A stretch of DNA of 64,000 nt, taken from Massilia agrisoli. Lineage in GTDB: Bacteria; Pseudomonadota; Gammaproteobacteria; Burkholderiales; Burkholderiaceae_D. The notes beneath the pieces are model-generated. The model saw only the letters and a program-made list of their open reading frames with translations, was not told where the DNA came from and did not search any database. Each line of letters opens with the position of its first letter. Position 1 is the first letter of the stretch. The DNA is taken from NCBI RefSeq assembly GCF_020831365.1, contig NZ_JAJHPV010000013.1, positions 310,001 through 374,000 on the forward strand, written 5' to 3'. Positions 27,086 to 37,038 of this stretch are shown here, one piece after another. The position numbers were made by a program, and so were the translations under genes.

Positions 27086-27763
27086 ATGACTCAAGACGAA
27101 CTCAAACAAGCAGTGGCGCGTGCCGCCATCGAATACGTGGTGGACGGCGAAATCATCGGCGTTGGCACCGGCTCGACCGCCAATTTCTTTATCGATGAAC
27201 TGGCCAGGATCAAGGACCGCATCAAGGGCACGGTAGCCTCGTCCGAAGCCACCGCTGCGCGCCTGCGCGGCCATGGCATCGAGGTGTTCGACCTGAACGA
27301 CGTGCCGTCGATTGCCGTGTACATCGACGGCGCCGATGAAATTAACGCCGCCGGCGCGATGATCAAGGGCGGCGGCGCTGCGCTGACGCGCGAAAAGATT
27401 GTCGCTTCGGTGTCGAAGCAGTTCGTCTGCATCGCCGACGGCTCGAAGCTGGTCGAGGTGCTGGGCAAGTTCGCCCTGCCGGTGGAAGTGCTGCCGATGG
27501 CGCGCAACGCCGTCATGCGCAAGCTGGCGGAACTGGGCGGCCAGCCACGCCTGCGCACCAAGCCGGGCACGGACGAAGCGTTCATCACCGACAACGGTGG
27601 CGAGCTGATCGACGTGGCAGGCCTGCAGATTACCGATCCGGTGGCGCTGGAAACCCGGATCAACCAGATCGTCGGTGTCGTGGCGGTCGGGCTGTTCGCC
27701 CAGCGCGGCGCAAATGTGTGCCTGCTCGGCACCAGCGAAGGCGTCAAGAAACTGACCTTCTGA
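27086..27763 (+). CDS. rpiA: Ribose-5-phosphate isomerase A
   Basis: 225 residues. Family motifs: [13 protein letters not shown] near the N-terminus, [36 protein letters not shown] and the C-terminal [15 protein letters not shown]. It interconverts ribose-5-phosphate and ribulose-5-phosphate in the pentose phosphate pathway, fitting the nearby tal, zwf and edd genes. The ATG at 27086 is the family start. Confidence 0.97.
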   Translation: MTQDELKQAVARAAIEYVVDGEIIGVGTGSTANFFIDELARIKDRIKGTVASSEATAARLRGHGIEVFDLNDVPSIAVYIDGADEINAAGAMIKGGGAALTREKIVASVSKQFVCIADGSKLVEVLGKFALPVEVLPMARNAVMRKLAELGGQPRLRTKPGTDEAFITDNGGELIDVAGLQITDPVALETRINQIVGVVAVGLFAQRGANVCLLGTSEGVKKLTF

Positions 27764-27798
27764 ACGGGCATAACCGGCCCAGACAACCCGGGGGATCC

Positions 27799-28134
27799 AT
27801 GAAGCTGTATGTGCTGACCGTGTGCGCGCTGCTTGCCAGCGGATGTTCGATGTTCAAAGGCGAGCAGGTGGCTGAGAGGCCGGTTGCCGCAGCCAGGGTT
27901 GTTGCTGCCGCCCCGCTGGTCGACGCCAATGGCGCGCCGATCGAGCGCGTGCCGTTCGTGCCGGGCCGTTCGTCGGCGACGGTCGAGAAGATGGCAAAGC
28001 AAAAGGGATGCACCGGTGGGATGGGCGCTGGTCTGGTGACGCCGGAAGGGCCGGTGGAGGTTTACCGCATGATGTGCCAGGAGGGCAAGACCTTCATGGC
28101 GCGTTGTGAGTTACGCCAGTGCAAGGCGATGTGA
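27799..28134 (+). CDS. Small lipoprotein of unknown function
   Basis: 111 residues with a lipoprotein signal peptide and lipobox LASGC (Cys16). The mature part has a Val/Ala-rich stretch and four more cysteines (KGCTGG, MMCQEG, ARCELRQCK) that could form disulfides in the periplasm. The ATG at 27799 follows a GGGGGA ribosome site. It starts 35 bases after rpiA and may be co-transcribed. I do not recognise the family. Confidence 0.75.
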   Translation: MKLYVLTVCALLASGCSMFKGEQVAERPVAAARVVAAAPLVDANGAPIERVPFVPGRSSATVEKMAKQKGCTGGMGAGLVTPEGPVEVYRMMCQEGKTFMARCELRQCKAM

Positions 28135-28150
28135 CCCGATTGCTCGAAAC

Positions 28151-28226
28151 GTAGGGCGGATAAGCGAAGCGCATCCGCCGAATTCAAGCTTCAACGCGGC
28201 GGATGCGCTTCGCTTATCCGCCCTAC
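28151..28226. repeat. Palindromic repeat pair, family A
   Basis: Near-perfect inverted arms: GTAGGGCGGATAAGCGAAGC then GCATCCGCCG, and the reverse order CGGCGGATGCGCTTCGCTTA then TCCGCCCTAC, with an 18-base centre. It lies between the convergent ends of the small lipoprotein and the yggX-like gene. Confidence 0.9.
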
Positions 28227-28241
28227 AGTTCTCTCGGGAAT

Positions 28242-28514
28242 TTACTCCGCCGGCGGAACGTAACCCGCCGCCGCATCGGCGCCTTCGCCGAAGAAATGCT
28301 TCTCCATCTGCGTCGCCAGGTACTTGCGCGCGCGCTGGTCAGCCAGGTTCAGCCGGTTCTCATTGACCAGCATGGTCTGGTGCTTCAGCCAGGCCGCCCA
28401 GGCTTCCTTCGATACCGATTGGTAAATTTTCTTGCCCAGTTCGCCAGGATACGGCGGGAAATCCAGCCCTTCGGCTTCTTTGTTGAGTTTAATGCAATGG
28501 ACGGTGCGGGCCAT
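28242..28514 (-). CDS. yggX: YggX family Fe(II) trafficking / oxidative damage protection protein
   Basis: 90 residues starting [20 protein letters not shown], the YggX N-terminus with its conserved Cys, followed by [17 protein letters not shown] and the C-terminal [15 protein letters not shown]. In enterobacteria YggX protects iron-sulfur clusters from oxidative damage and aids iron trafficking. The longer upstream frame is not family-like, so the ATG at 28512-28514 is used. It lies 31 bases after argA on the same strand. Confidence 0.94.
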   Translation of the reverse strand: MARTVHCIKLNKEAEGLDFPPYPGELGKKIYQSVSKEAWAAWLKHQTMLVNENRLNLADQRARKYLATQMEKHFFGEGADAAAGYVPPAE

Positions 28515-28545
28515 TTCTGCTCCTGATGCGTGTGTGAAAGTACGA

Positions 28546-29856
28546 TTATAAAGATTTGACCAGGACCTGGGACTTGCGTTGCCAGTTATACATGCGCTGG
28601 CGGTCTTTTGGCAGCGCATCGACGGTCGCGGGCTTGAAGCCGCGCTTCTGGAACCAGTGCGAGGTACGGGTGGTCAGGACGAAGAGTTGTTTGAGTCCGG
28701 CGGCACGCGCGCGGTTCTCCATGTGGCGCAGGATGCGCTCGCCGTCGCCCTGGGTCTGCACTTCGGGGTTGACGGTCAGGCATGCCATTTCAGCCATTTT
28801 TTCTTCCGGGAACGGATACAGCGCCGCGCAGCCGAAGATCACGCCGTCGTGCTCAATGACCGAGAACTGGTCGATTTCGCGTTCGATCAGCTCGCGGCCG
28901 CGCTTGACGAGGGTGCCGTCCGCTTCCAGTGGTTCAATCAGCTTGATAATTCCGCCGACGTCCTCAATTGTGGCCTTTCGCAGGCTTTCGAGGTTCTCGT
29001 GGCTGATCATGGTGCCCACGCCGTCGTGGGTGAACAGTTCGAGCAGCGCCGAACCGTCCATCTCGAACGGCACGATGTGCGCGCGCGGTACGCCGCTGTT
29101 GCACGCCTTGATCGCATGCTGCAGGTAGAACGACGAGTCGGTCGCCAGGAAGCCGGCTTGGAGCACGGCTTCTGCCTGGTGCGACGACAGTTCGCGAATT
29201 TCGGCGCCGCCCTCATCGAGCATCATCGCCGTTTCGGTGATGAAGACGATTTTGTCGGCGTGCAGCGCGATGGCGGCGGAGACGGCGACGTCTTCCATCG
29301 TCAGGTTGAACGCTTCACCGGTTGGCGAGAAGCCGAGCGGGGAGAGCAGCACCAGGCTGTCGGTGCCGAGGATCGCGTGGATTCGTTCGGCGTCGACCTT
29401 GCGGGTGATGCCGGTCAGTTCGAGGTCGACGCCATCGATCACGCCAAGCGGACGCGCGGTGACGAAGTTACCTGAGATGATGCGGATCGACGCGTGCGCC
29501 ATCGGCGTATTTGGCAGGCCCTGGCTGAACGCGGCTTCGATATCCAGGCGCAGTTCGCCCGCGGCCTCTTTCGCGCATTCGAGTGCGGCTGTATCGGTGA
29601 TGCGGATGCCGTTGTGGAAGCGGCCTTCGACGTTACGCAGCGCGAGCTGCTCGGCCACCTGCGGACGCGAGCCGTAGACGATGACGACCCGGATCCCGAG
29701 TGCGACCAGCAGCGACAGGTCTTGCGCCAGCACGGACAGTGCGCCGGCGGCGACTAGTTCGCCCGGAAACGCGACCACGAAGGTCTTGCCACGGAAAGCG
29801 TGGATGTATGGCGCGACTGAGCGCAGCCATTGGACGAATTGGGTAGGGTTTTCCAT
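28546..29856 (-). CDS. argA: Amino-acid N-acetyltransferase (ArgA type)
   Basis: 436 residues: an N-terminal amino acid kinase-like domain (about 20-290, with [12 protein letters not shown] and [10 protein letters not shown]) and a C-terminal GNAT acetyltransferase domain (about 290-436, with [20 protein letters not shown] and [10 protein letters not shown]). It makes N-acetylglutamate from glutamate and acetyl-CoA, the first step of arginine synthesis. The ATG at 29854-29856 ([10 protein letters not shown]) fits the family. Its start lies only 54 bases from that of hrpA on the other strand, and a -10-like element sits 8 bases away, so the mRNA may have almost no leader. Confidence 0.95.
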   Translation of the reverse strand: MENPTQFVQWLRSVAPYIHAFRGKTFVVAFPGELVAAGALSVLAQDLSLLVALGIRVVIVYGSRPQVAEQLALRNVEGRFHNGIRITDTAALECAKEAAGELRLDIEAAFSQGLPNTPMAHASIRIISGNFVTARPLGVIDGVDLELTGITRKVDAERIHAILGTDSLVLLSPLGFSPTGEAFNLTMEDVAVSAAIALHADKIVFITETAMMLDEGGAEIRELSSHQAEAVLQAGFLATDSSFYLQHAIKACNSGVPRAHIVPFEMDGSALLELFTHDGVGTMISHENLESLRKATIEDVGGIIKLIEPLEADGTLVKRGRELIEREIDQFSVIEHDGVIFGCAALYPFPEEKMAEMACLTVNPEVQTQGDGERILRHMENRARAAGLKQLFVLTTRTSHWFQKRGFKPATVDALPKDRQRMYNWQRKSQVLVKSL

Positions 29857-29863
29857 TTGCCGC

Positions 29864-29871
29864 ATTATAAT
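29864..29871. promoter_or_regulatory. Symmetric -10 element shared by argA and hrpA
   Basis: ATTATAAT reads TATAAT on the plus strand (29866-29871) and TATAAT on the minus strand (29869-29864). It lies in the 54-base gap between divergent starts and could serve both genes. No good -35 was found for either direction. Confidence 0.5.
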
Positions 29872-29910
29872 TCGCTGCGCGACTTGCGCGCCAAATTCAT
29901 GCAAAAAACG

Positions 29911-32900
29911 ATGTCAGAACAGAGTAACAAGCCCGAAGTACCCGCAGCAAAGGCGCAGCAACCTCGTAACCCCGCCGGTCAAGGTGCGGCAGGTGCGCAC
30001 GATCAGCGCCCGGGACAGCCGCGTCCCAAGCGGGTAGCGGGCGAGCGCAAGCCGCAGCAGCAGGGCGAGCGCAAGCCGCAGCAGCAGGGCGAGCGCGCGG
30101 CGCGTGAGCGTGCTGCGCCGCGTGAGGTGGTGCGCAATCCGCTTCCGCCGATTACCTTCCCCGAAGACCTGCCGGTCTCCGGTCGCCGTAGCGACATCGC
30201 CAAGGCGCTGACGGAAAACCAGGTGATCATCGTGTCGGGCGAAACCGGTTCGGGCAAGACCACCCAGCTGCCGAAGATCTGCCTTGAACTAGGCCGCGGC
30301 CAGAAAGGCCTGATCGGCCACACCCAGCCGCGCAGGATCGCGGCCTCGTCGACCGCCAAACGCATCGCGCAGGAACTCGGCTCGCCGCTGGGCGAGCATG
30401 TGGGCTTTAAAGTCCGTTTCAACGATACGCTGTCAAAAGGCGCATCGGTCAAGCTGATGACCGACGGTATCCTGCTGGCCGAAACCCAGACCGACCCGCT
30501 GCTCAAGGCGTACGACACGATCATCATCGACGAGGCGCACGAACGCAGCCTGAACATCGACTTCCTGCTTGGCTACCTGAAGCAGCTGCTGCCGCGCCGT
30601 CCTGACCTGAAGGTCATCATCACGTCGGCGACCATCGACGCGGACCGCTTCTCGCGCCACTTCGGCCAGCCGGGCAAACCGGCGCCGGTGATCGAGGTGT
30701 CAGGCCGCCTGTACAAGGTGGAAGTGCGCTACCGGCCAATAGACCGCGATCCGGTAACGGCCGGCGCGCCCGAGGGCAAGCCGCAGCCAAAGGCGCAGGC
30801 AGCGCGTGAAAAGCGCGATTTGATGGACGGCGTCATCGACGCGGTCGACGAATTGAGCCGCATCGGTTCGGGCGACGTGCTGGTGTTCCTGCCCGGCGAG
30901 CGCGAGATCCGCGATTGCGCCGAGGCGCTGCGCAAGCACCATCCGCCGCACGTGGAGATTTTGCCGCTGTTCGCCCGCCTGTCGGTCGAGGAGCAGGACC
31001 GCGTCTTCAAGATTACCAATGCGCGCCGCATCGTCCTGGCTACCAACGTGGCCGAGACCTCGCTGACCGTGCCTGGCATCCGCTTCGTCGTGGACGCAGG
31101 CCTTGCGCGCGTCAAGCGCTACAGCTTCCGCAACAAGGTCGAACAGCTGCAGGTCGAGCCGATTGCGCAATCGGCGGCCAACCAGCGCGCGGGCCGATGC
31201 GGCCGCGTGGCCGACGGCGTCTGCATCCGGCTGTACGAGGAAGACGACTTCCTGCAGCGGCCAAAATTTACCGAGCCGGAGATCCTGCGTTCCTCGCTGG
31301 CGGCGGTCATCCTGCGCATGAAGTCGCTGCACCTGACGGACGTCGAGACCTTCCCGTTCATCGAGCCGCCGCAGGGCCGCGCCATCGCCGATGGCTACCA
31401 GCTGCTGCAGGAAGTCGGCGCCGTCGACGAGGCGAACCAGCTGACGCCACTTGGCCACAAGCTGGCCAAGCTGCCGCTCGATCCGCGCGTAGGCCGCATG
31501 ATCCTCGCCGCGCTGGATAACGCCTGCCTGACCGAGATGCTGATCGTGGCGTCCGCATTGTCGGTGCAGGACCCGCGCGACCGCCCGATGGAATACCAGC
31601 AGGCCGCCGACGAAGCGCACAAAAAATTCGCCGACGAGAAGTCCGAGTTCCTGTCCTTTATAAAAATCTGGAACTGGTTCGAGCAGGCGATCGAACATAA
31701 GAAGTCGAACCGCCTGCTGCAGGAATCCTGCCGCAGCAATTTCCTGTCGCAGGTCCGCCTGCGCGAGTGGCGCGATGTGCATTCGCAGCTGCTGACGATC
31801 GTGCGCGAGCAGGGCTGGCGCCTGAACGATGCACCGGCCACTTACGAGAACCTGCATACCGCGCTGCTGACTGGCCTGCTGGGTAACGTAGGCTTCAAGG
31901 CCGAGGACGAACCGGGCGGCGCCTATCTGGGCGCACGCGGGATCAAGTTCCACATCTGGCCGGGATCGTCGCTGCTGAAAAAGCCAGGCAAGTGGGTGAT
32001 GGCGGCCGAACTGGTCGAAACCACGCGCCTGTATGCGCGCTGCGTGGCGCAGATCCAGCCCGAGTGGGTGGAGCGGGTCGGCAGCCACCTGCTGAAGAAG
32101 TCGTGGGGCGAGCCGCGCTGGGAAAAGCGATCGGCGCAGGTAACCGCGTCGGAGAAGGCCACGCTGTACGGCCTGACGGTGTACAGCCAGCGCCGCATCA
32201 ATTACGGCCAGAAGAACCCGGCCGAGGCGCGCGAGATCTTCATCCGCGACGGCCTGGTGGCCGGCGATTACGACACGCGTGCGCCGTTCTTTGCCCACAA
32301 CCAGAAGCTGATCCGCGAGATCGAGAACCTCGAACACAAGTCGCGCCGCCTCGATGTGCTGGTCGATGACCACCTGATCGCGGCATTCTACGAGAAGATC
32401 ATTCCGCTCGATGTGGTCAATGGCGCAGGCTTTGAAAAGTGGCACAAGGATGCGACCTTCGACAATCCGAAGCTGCTGTTCCTGAACCGCGAAGAACTGA
32501 TGCGGCACGAAGCGGCCGGCGTCACGACGGAGCTGTTCCCGAAGACGATGGCGGTGACCGGCATCGAGATGCAGCTTGCCTACCACTTCGAGCCAGGCAG
32601 CCTGCGCGATGGCGTGACCTTGTCGGTGCCGCTGTTTGCGCTCAACCAGCTGCCGCGCGAGCGCGCCGGTTGGCTGGTGCCGGGCATGCTGAAGGAGAAG
32701 GTGCACCTGCTGCTCAAATCGCTGCCGCAGAAACTGCGCCGCCATTGCGTGCCGCTGCCTGACTACGCGGCGCGCTTCTGCGAGCGCGTCCAGGAAGCGG
32801 GCAAATTCGGCCGGGGCGACCTGGTGGACGCGATCATCGCCGACATCCGCGCCCAGACCGGCATTGCGGTGCTGACGACCGACTTCAAGGTTGAGACGCT

Positions 32901-34035
32901 GCCAGCCCACCACTTCATGAACTTCAAGGTGGTCGACGAGCATGGCCGCCAGCTGGAGATGGGCCGCAACCTGTCGGCCCTGCAGGACGAGTTCGGACGC
33001 CTGGCGCGCGAGAGCTTCCAGAAGATGGCGGAAGGCAAAGCACAGGCTGCGCCACTGTCGGCTGCTTCCATCCAACAGCTGTCCGGCGGAAAGCAAAGCG
33101 CACCACTTGCGGCCAAGGCGGCCGCCCCGGGCAAAGGTGGCAAAGCCGCACCGGAGGCTGCAGTGTCCGCGCCCGCGGTCAGCCAGCACACTGGCCTGAC
33201 AAGCTGGAGCTTTAGCGAGCTGCCTGAGCTGTTGGAAATCGTGCAGGGCAAGCTGACGCTGATCGGCTTCCCCGCGCTGGTCGACAAGGGCACGCATTGC
33301 GACCTGGAAGTGTTCGATGATCCGGCTGTTGCCGCGCGTACGCATCGCATCGGTTTGCGCCGCCTGTTCGCGCTGCAGTTCCGTGAGCAGCTGAAATTTG
33401 CGGAAAAGAATATTCCGGGCATGCAGCAGATGGGCATGCAGTTCATGGCGCTAGGGTCGCAGGAGGAGTTGCGCGACCAGATCATCCAGAAGGCCATCGA
33501 TATCGCCTGCCTTCAAGACCCGCTGCCGACCGACGCGGCATCGTTTAACAAGCGCAAGGAAGAGGGCAAGTCTCGGCTGGGCTTGCTGGTGAATGAGATC
33601 GCGCGCCTTGTCGGGCAGGTGCTGGCCGAGTATCACGGCCTGCCGAAGAAATTGCAGAACGTCCAGCAGCAAGTCGCGGCGGATATCCAGGGACAGTTGC
33701 AAGGCCTGGTACACAAGCGCTTCGTTGCCGAGACTGATTACGCACAGCTGGCGCATTTCCCGCGCTACCTGAAGGCGATCAACGTGCGGCTCGAGAAGCT
33801 ACGCGCCGACCCGGCCCGTGATACGCGCCTGATGGCGGAGTGGAACCAGTCCGCCAGCCATTTCCTGCGCGCGGCGAAGGACAGGCTGGCCGGCAAGAAC
33901 ACGGATCCAAAAATGGTGGAGTTCCGCTGGATGCTGGAGGAGTTGCGCGTGTCGCTGTACGCGCAGGAACTTCGCACGCCGATGCCGGTATCGGCAAAGC
34001 GCTTGCAGAAGGTGTGGGAGTCGATGCAGCGCTAA
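29911..34035 (+). CDS. hrpA: ATP-dependent RNA helicase HrpA (DEAH-box)
   Basis: 1374 residues from ATG 29911; an ATG at 29899 would add four residues, and neither has a clear ribosome site. Helicase motifs: [13 protein letters not shown] (I), DEAH (II), TSAT (III), [12 protein letters not shown] and QRAGRCGR (V/VI), then helicase-associated and OB-fold domains and the long C-terminal DUF3418 region. HrpA unwinds RNA and in E. coli rescues stalled ribosomes and processes fimbrial mRNA. The first 90 residues are a basic, Gln/Arg-rich extension containing a duplicated segment. About residues 1040-1090 form an Ala/Lys-rich linker. It is longer than the E. coli protein (about 1300). Confidence 0.96.
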   Translation: MSEQSNKPEVPAAKAQQPRNPAGQGAAGAHDQRPGQPRPKRVAGERKPQQQGERKPQQQGERAARERAAPREVVRNPLPPITFPEDLPVSGRRSDIAKALTENQVIIVSGETGSGKTTQLPKICLELGRGQKGLIGHTQPRRIAASSTAKRIAQELGSPLGEHVGFKVRFNDTLSKGASVKLMTDGILLAETQTDPLLKAYDTIIIDEAHERSLNIDFLLGYLKQLLPRRPDLKVIITSATIDADRFSRHFGQPGKPAPVIEVSGRLYKVEVRYRPIDRDPVTAGAPEGKPQPKAQAAREKRDLMDGVIDAVDELSRIGSGDVLVFLPGEREIRDCAEALRKHHPPHVEILPLFARLSVEEQDRVFKITNARRIVLATNVAETSLTVPGIRFVVDAGLARVKRYSFRNKVEQLQVEPIAQSAANQRAGRCGRVADGVCIRLYEEDDFLQRPKFTEPEILRSSLAAVILRMKSLHLTDVETFPFIEPPQGRAIADGYQLLQEVGAVDEANQLTPLGHKLAKLPLDPRVGRMILAALDNACLTEMLIVASALSVQDPRDRPMEYQQAADEAHKKFADEKSEFLSFIKIWNWFEQAIEHKKSNRLLQESCRSNFLSQVRLREWRDVHSQLLTIVREQGWRLNDAPATYENLHTALLTGLLGNVGFKAEDEPGGAYLGARGIKFHIWPGSSLLKKPGKWVMAAELVETTRLYARCVAQIQPEWVERVGSHLLKKSWGEPRWEKRSAQVTASEKATLYGLTVYSQRRINYGQKNPAEAREIFIRDGLVAGDYDTRAPFFAHNQKLIREIENLEHKSRRLDVLVDDHLIAAFYEKIIPLDVVNGAGFEKWHKDATFDNPKLLFLNREELMRHEAAGVTTELFPKTMAVTGIEMQLAYHFEPGSLRDGVTLSVPLFALNQLPRERAGWLVPGMLKEKVHLLLKSLPQKLRRHCVPLPDYAARFCERVQEAGKFGRGDLVDAIIADIRAQTGIAVLTTDFKVETLPAHHFMNFKVVDEHGRQLEMGRNLSALQDEFGRLARESFQKMAEGKAQAAPLSAASIQQLSGGKQSAPLAAKAAAPGKGGKAAPEAAVSAPAVSQHTGLTSWSFSELPELLEIVQGKLTLIGFPALVDKGTHCDLEVFDDPAVAARTHRIGLRRLFALQFREQLKFAEKNIPGMQQMGMQFMALGSQEELRDQIIQKAIDIACLQDPLPTDAASFNKRKEEGKSRLGLLVNEIARLVGQVLAEYHGLPKKLQNVQQQVAADIQGQLQGLVHKRFVAETDYAQLAHFPRYLKAINVRLEKLRADPARDTRLMAEWNQSASHFLRAAKDRLAGKNTDPKMVEFRWMLEELRVSLYAQELRTPMPVSAKRLQKVWESMQR
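30041..30088 (+). repeat. 24-bp in-frame tandem duplication in hrpA
   Basis: Two head-to-tail copies of a 24-base unit beginning GCGAGCGCAAGCCGCAGCAG. Since 24 is a multiple of three, the frame is kept and the protein carries GERKPQQQ twice in its basic N-terminal tail. Confidence 0.85.
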
Positions 34036-34180
34036 ACGGGAGCACGGGCGCAGGAGGGAAGCACGACATGCGTCGGCCGCCAGTGCAGGCATTACGTTGA
34101 CGCAGCCATGGCGGATAACGCGCTACGCGCTGGTCCTCCCTACGTCTGGTAGCACGCTTAAGAGCGCCACTCACTTGGCA

Positions 34181-34255
34181 GAAAGTGAGCAGGCCGAAAG
34201 TGAGCTGACCCGAAGTGAGCTGACCGAAAGTGAGCTGGCCGAAAGTGAGAGTCGA
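34181..34255. repeat. 15-bp tandem repeat array, about five copies
   Basis: Units GAAAGTGAGCAGGCC, GAAAGTGAGCTGACC, CGAAGTGAGCTGACC, GAAAGTGAGCTGGCC and a diverged fifth unit follow each other without gaps, starting at 34181. It lies in the 284-base gap between hrpA and the PRC-barrel gene. The 15-base period is five codons in any frame, but no convincing gene spans it. It looks like a minisatellite-type array. Confidence 0.85.
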
Positions 34256-34319
34256 CGCAGCGCCGGCCAAAAGCTGGGGGAAGCCTTGGCTTTGAGCGCT
34301 GCGCCGCTCCCATCATGCT

Positions 34320-34790
34320 CTAGTGCTTGACCCTGGTGCCTGCACCAGTCGAGGTGGAGGTCATGCCCGGATGCCAGGCCTCGCCTATTCCGCCTACTGT
34401 CTGGTCGGTTCCATAGAAGGTATGGATCTGGTTGGCCCAGCCCACATCGCTCATGTCAGGCCAACGGTCGGGGTCGAAGCCGGGCGCGTTGGAGAGCCTT
34501 TCCTTATCCACATTCAGTACGAATCGCTTGTTGACGGTATCAAGATGCAGCGCTTGCCAGGGTACGGCGAACAGTTTTTCGCCCATGCCGAGGAAGCCCC
34601 CGAACGACAGCACGGCGTATGCAACCTGCCCGGAGCGCATATCAAGCATGATTTCCTTGATGTCGCCCAGATTTTCTTCCTGTCCATTGACTACACTGTC
34701 ACCGATGAGGGTGTCGGCACCCATCAGCGCTGGGCCGGGGCCGGAGCTGCTTTTATAGATGCCGTACTTGTCGCGATCTGCGTAGCTCAT
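34320..34790 (-). CDS. PRC-barrel domain protein (copy 1)
   Basis: 156 residues. The PRC-barrel beta-barrel covers about residues 20-100: ADTLIGDSVVNGQEENLGDI, then EIMLDMRSGQVAYAVLSFGG and GEKLFAVPW. PRC-barrels occur in RNA-processing factors (RimM) and in photosynthetic reaction centre H subunits; free-standing ones like this have no settled role and are often stress-related. A conserved FDPDRWPDMSD segment follows, then a low-complexity Gly/Thr tail. The ATG at 34788-34790 has a GGGAG ribosome site. A close paralogue is at 54288-54692. Confidence 0.85.
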   Translation of the reverse strand: MSYADRDKYGIYKSSSGPGPALMGADTLIGDSVVNGQEENLGDIKEIMLDMRSGQVAYAVLSFGGFLGMGEKLFAVPWQALHLDTVNKRFVLNVDKERLSNAPGFDPDRWPDMSDVGWANQIHTFYGTDQTVGGIGEAWHPGMTSTSTGAGTRVKH

Positions 34791-35027
34791 CTGTTTTCTC
34801 CCGTTAGATGTCGTGAATGTCCACCCTGCCAAAGGATGGGATTCTGAAGTGAGTCGTCTCCTCACCTTGTCTAGCGTAAGTTGTAGGAGGGTGCTGCTTT
34901 TGATTTGTGTCAATCGTGCGGAAGCGATCGGCGCGCGCGAGATTGTTGTGTTTCTGCCCATATGAGCGATAACGCACAGAGCGCGTATTTCCTGATTGCT
35001 ACTCTAATGAAAACTTGGAGGCATTAC

Positions 35028-35147
35028 ATGATGTTCATTAGCGCACGCTGCAACAACGCCGGCCCACTGGGCAAACCTATTCCCACCCGCTCGCTCGCCG
35101 CGACCTTGCTCGCGCGCCTGCCTGTACTATCAAGGCTTCGATGGTAA
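35028..35147 (+). CDS. Possible 39-codon leader ORF upstream of the esterase
   Basis: An ATG at 35028 (with a second ATG directly after it) follows a strong TTGGAGG ribosome site, giving MMFISARCNNAG and a Leu/Arg-rich tail, ending TGGTAA across the esterase ATG at 35141 in another frame. The overlap would permit translational coupling. I do not recognise the peptide. The rest of the 350-base gap between the PRC-barrel gene and the esterase (34791-35027) shows no gene. Confidence 0.3.
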   Translation: MMFISARCNNAGPLGKPIPTRSLAATLLARLPVLSRLRW

Positions 35148-36235
35148 AACTGGTACAGCCGTGGTTGCGCAGCCTGCTGCGCAACGCGAAGAAACAGCAG
35201 CGTACGACCGCTCGCGCGGTAAAGACGCTGCTGGCTGTTCCAAAAGTTAAATCCAAGAATGCCGCCGCGCCCGCTGTGCGCAAGACGCGGTCGAAAACCG
35301 TCAGCGGCGCGCCCGCCGGCGGCGGCCTGGCCGGTCAATGGCTCAGCGGTCATTACACCGGCCTCGGCGCCCACGGCGTGCTGCGCACGATGCAGTACTG
35401 GCTGTACATGCCGCCTGCCGTTCCGCCGCAGGGCATTCCGCTGGTAATCATGCTGCACGGCTGCGACCAGAACGCGAATGCGTTTGCCCAGGGCACGCGA
35501 ATGAACCTGATTGCTGAAAAGCAGGGTTATGCAGTCGTCTATCCGCAGCAGTCCAAGGCGAGCCATCCCCAGGCTTGCTGGAAATGGTATGACCGTGCGA
35601 CCCAGGAGGGCGGCGGCGACGTCGGGCTGATCGTCGGGATCGTCAATACAGTCACCGCGTCGCATCCGATCGACCGGTCACGCATCTATATCTGCGGTTT
35701 TTCAGCCGGCGGCGCCATGGCGCATATAGTCGCGCTCAACCATCCCGGCCTGATAGCCGCAGTGGGCGTGCATTCCTCGCCGCTGTTTGGCGCCGCGCGC
35801 GGCGCTGTCGCAGCCGTCAAAGTAATGCTCCATGGCGATGCACGGCGTGCGGGGCCAGCGATCCTGGAAGTGCTGGACCGGCAGCCAGGCTTTCCGGCAA
35901 TGCCGACCATCTTGCTGCATGGCGAATCCGACCGGGTGGTTCGCCCGGTTAACCAGTCCCATCTCGAACAACAGGCGCTGCTGCTTAATCGCGTGCCGGC
36001 AGGCACAACGGTTGACATCACCAGCCGGGAACGCACCAGCCGCACGTTTGCCTACCGCTTGCGCGACATCCGGCTGCAGCGCAAACTCCTGCTGCGGGTC
36101 GTGCAAATTTCGGAGCTCAAGCACGCCTGGAGCGGCGGCGACGACAGCCTGGTGTTCAATTCAGGGCCCGGGCCCGTCTCCAGCAAGCTCCTGCTCGACT
36201 TCTTTTCCCGCCACCGCCGGGCTGGCAGCGCCTGA
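35141..36235 (+). CDS. PHB depolymerase family esterase (alpha/beta hydrolase)
   Basis: 364 residues of the esterase_PHB (LpqC-type) family. An oxyanion region LVIMLHGCDQNANAFA, nucleophile elbow GFSAGGAM (Ser about 187), acid residue in LLHGESDRVV and His in KHAWSGG give the catalytic triad. The first 55 residues are basic (RNAKKQQRTTARAVK) and lack a signal peptide, so it is probably intracellular. Relatives act on polyhydroxyalkanoates, or on feruloyl or acetyl esters; the actual substrate cannot be told. The ATG at 35141 has an AAGG ribosome site inside a short upstream ORF. Confidence 0.88.
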   Translation: MVKLVQPWLRSLLRNAKKQQRTTARAVKTLLAVPKVKSKNAAAPAVRKTRSKTVSGAPAGGGLAGQWLSGHYTGLGAHGVLRTMQYWLYMPPAVPPQGIPLVIMLHGCDQNANAFAQGTRMNLIAEKQGYAVVYPQQSKASHPQACWKWYDRATQEGGGDVGLIVGIVNTVTASHPIDRSRIYICGFSAGGAMAHIVALNHPGLIAAVGVHSSPLFGAARGAVAAVKVMLHGDARRAGPAILEVLDRQPGFPAMPTILLHGESDRVVRPVNQSHLEQQALLLNRVPAGTTVDITSRERTSRTFAYRLRDIRLQRKLLLRVVQISELKHAWSGGDDSLVFNSGPGPVSSKLLLDFFSRHRRAGSA

Positions 36236-36294
36236 ATCCAAAGTCAAGAGCGCGCCGCAAAAAGATAGGCCTTGCCAAACCAGCCTTCGAATAG

Positions 36295-36314
36295 TACTGT
36301 ATATTCATACAGTA
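36295..36314 (+). promoter_or_regulatory. LexA (SOS) box upstream of imuA
   Basis: TACTGTATATTCATACAGTA, a perfect CTGT-N8-ACAG LexA palindrome with flanking TA on both sides, 16 bases before the imuA ATG. It marks imuA-imuB as DNA damage inducible. Confidence 0.93.
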
Positions 36315-36330
36315 CTTTGGCGGTTTGACC

Positions 36331-37038
36331 ATGACTTCTCTACATACTATTGCCGCGCCAGAAGCTTTGCATCCTTCATTATGGCTGGCTTCACAACTGG
36401 CGCATTCAAGCACCCGCTGCGTCGATACCGGCCATCCCACGCTGTCCGCGCAACTGCCGGGCGGGGGCTGGCCAACCGGCACGCTCAACGAATTATTGCT
36501 CCAGCAAGCAGGTATCGGTGAACTGCGCCTGCTGCGGCCCTCGCTGCAAACGGTGGCCCGGCGCCGCATTGTGCTGCTGCAACCGCCACACCCGCCCCAG
36601 GCGCTGGCGCTGGCCGCCCTGGGCATCAAACCATCCCAACTGCTGTGGGTGCGTACCAGCCGCAGTGCCGACGCGCTGTGGGCGGCCGAACAGGTATTGC
36701 GCAGCGGTAGCTGCGGTGCGCTGCTGTTCTGGCACAGCCATGCGCGCGGTGAAGCGCTGCGCCGCCTTAACCTGGCCGCACAAAGCGGCGAAACCCTGTT
36801 CTTCATGCTGCGGCCGCTCGCTGCCAGCCAGGACGCATCGCCCGCACCGCTGCGCCTCAGCCTGCGCCCGGCCGCGGGCGGCATGGAAATCGGTTTCGTC
36901 AAACGCCGGGGGCCGCAGCGTGACGCGCCGCTGTTCCTCCCACTTACACCTTCTTTACTGCAACGCCATGCGCCTTTGGATCGGCCTCTACCTGCCCCAG
37001 CTACCGCTCGAGGTCTTCTGCCCGAACTGGTCCAGTGA
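36331..37038 (+). CDS. imuA: ImuA, SOS mutagenesis protein (RecA/SulA-like)
   Basis: 235 residues. ImuA proteins resemble RecA/SulA folds and support the ImuB-DnaE2 error-prone translesion complex. Visible landmarks are STRCVDTGHPTLSAQLPGGG and WPTGTLNELLLQQAGIGELR at the N-terminus and LLFWHSHARGEALRRLNLAA in the middle. The P-loop-like segment is degenerate. The ATG at 36331 is preferred over an in-frame TTG two codons upstream. The LexA box lies 16 bases before it. The gene overlaps imuB by 71 bases in a different frame. Confidence 0.92.
   Translation: MTSLHTIAAPEALHPSLWLASQLAHSSTRCVDTGHPTLSAQLPGGGWPTGTLNELLLQQAGIGELRLLRPSLQTVARRRIVLLQPPHPPQALALAALGIKPSQLLWVRTSRSADALWAAEQVLRSGSCGALLFWHSHARGEALRRLNLAAQSGETLFFMLRPLAASQDASPAPLRLSLRPAAGGMEIGFVKRRGPQRDAPLFLPLTPSLLQRHAPLDRPLPAPATARGLLPELVQ

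Noticed and set aside
34097-34330. Small plus-strand frame across the 15-bp repeats (SELTESELAESE) and its minus counterpart with LTFGQ repeats
   Set aside because: The peptides simply mirror the DNA repeat; the frame has no ribosome site and resembles no pentapeptide-repeat protein in detail.
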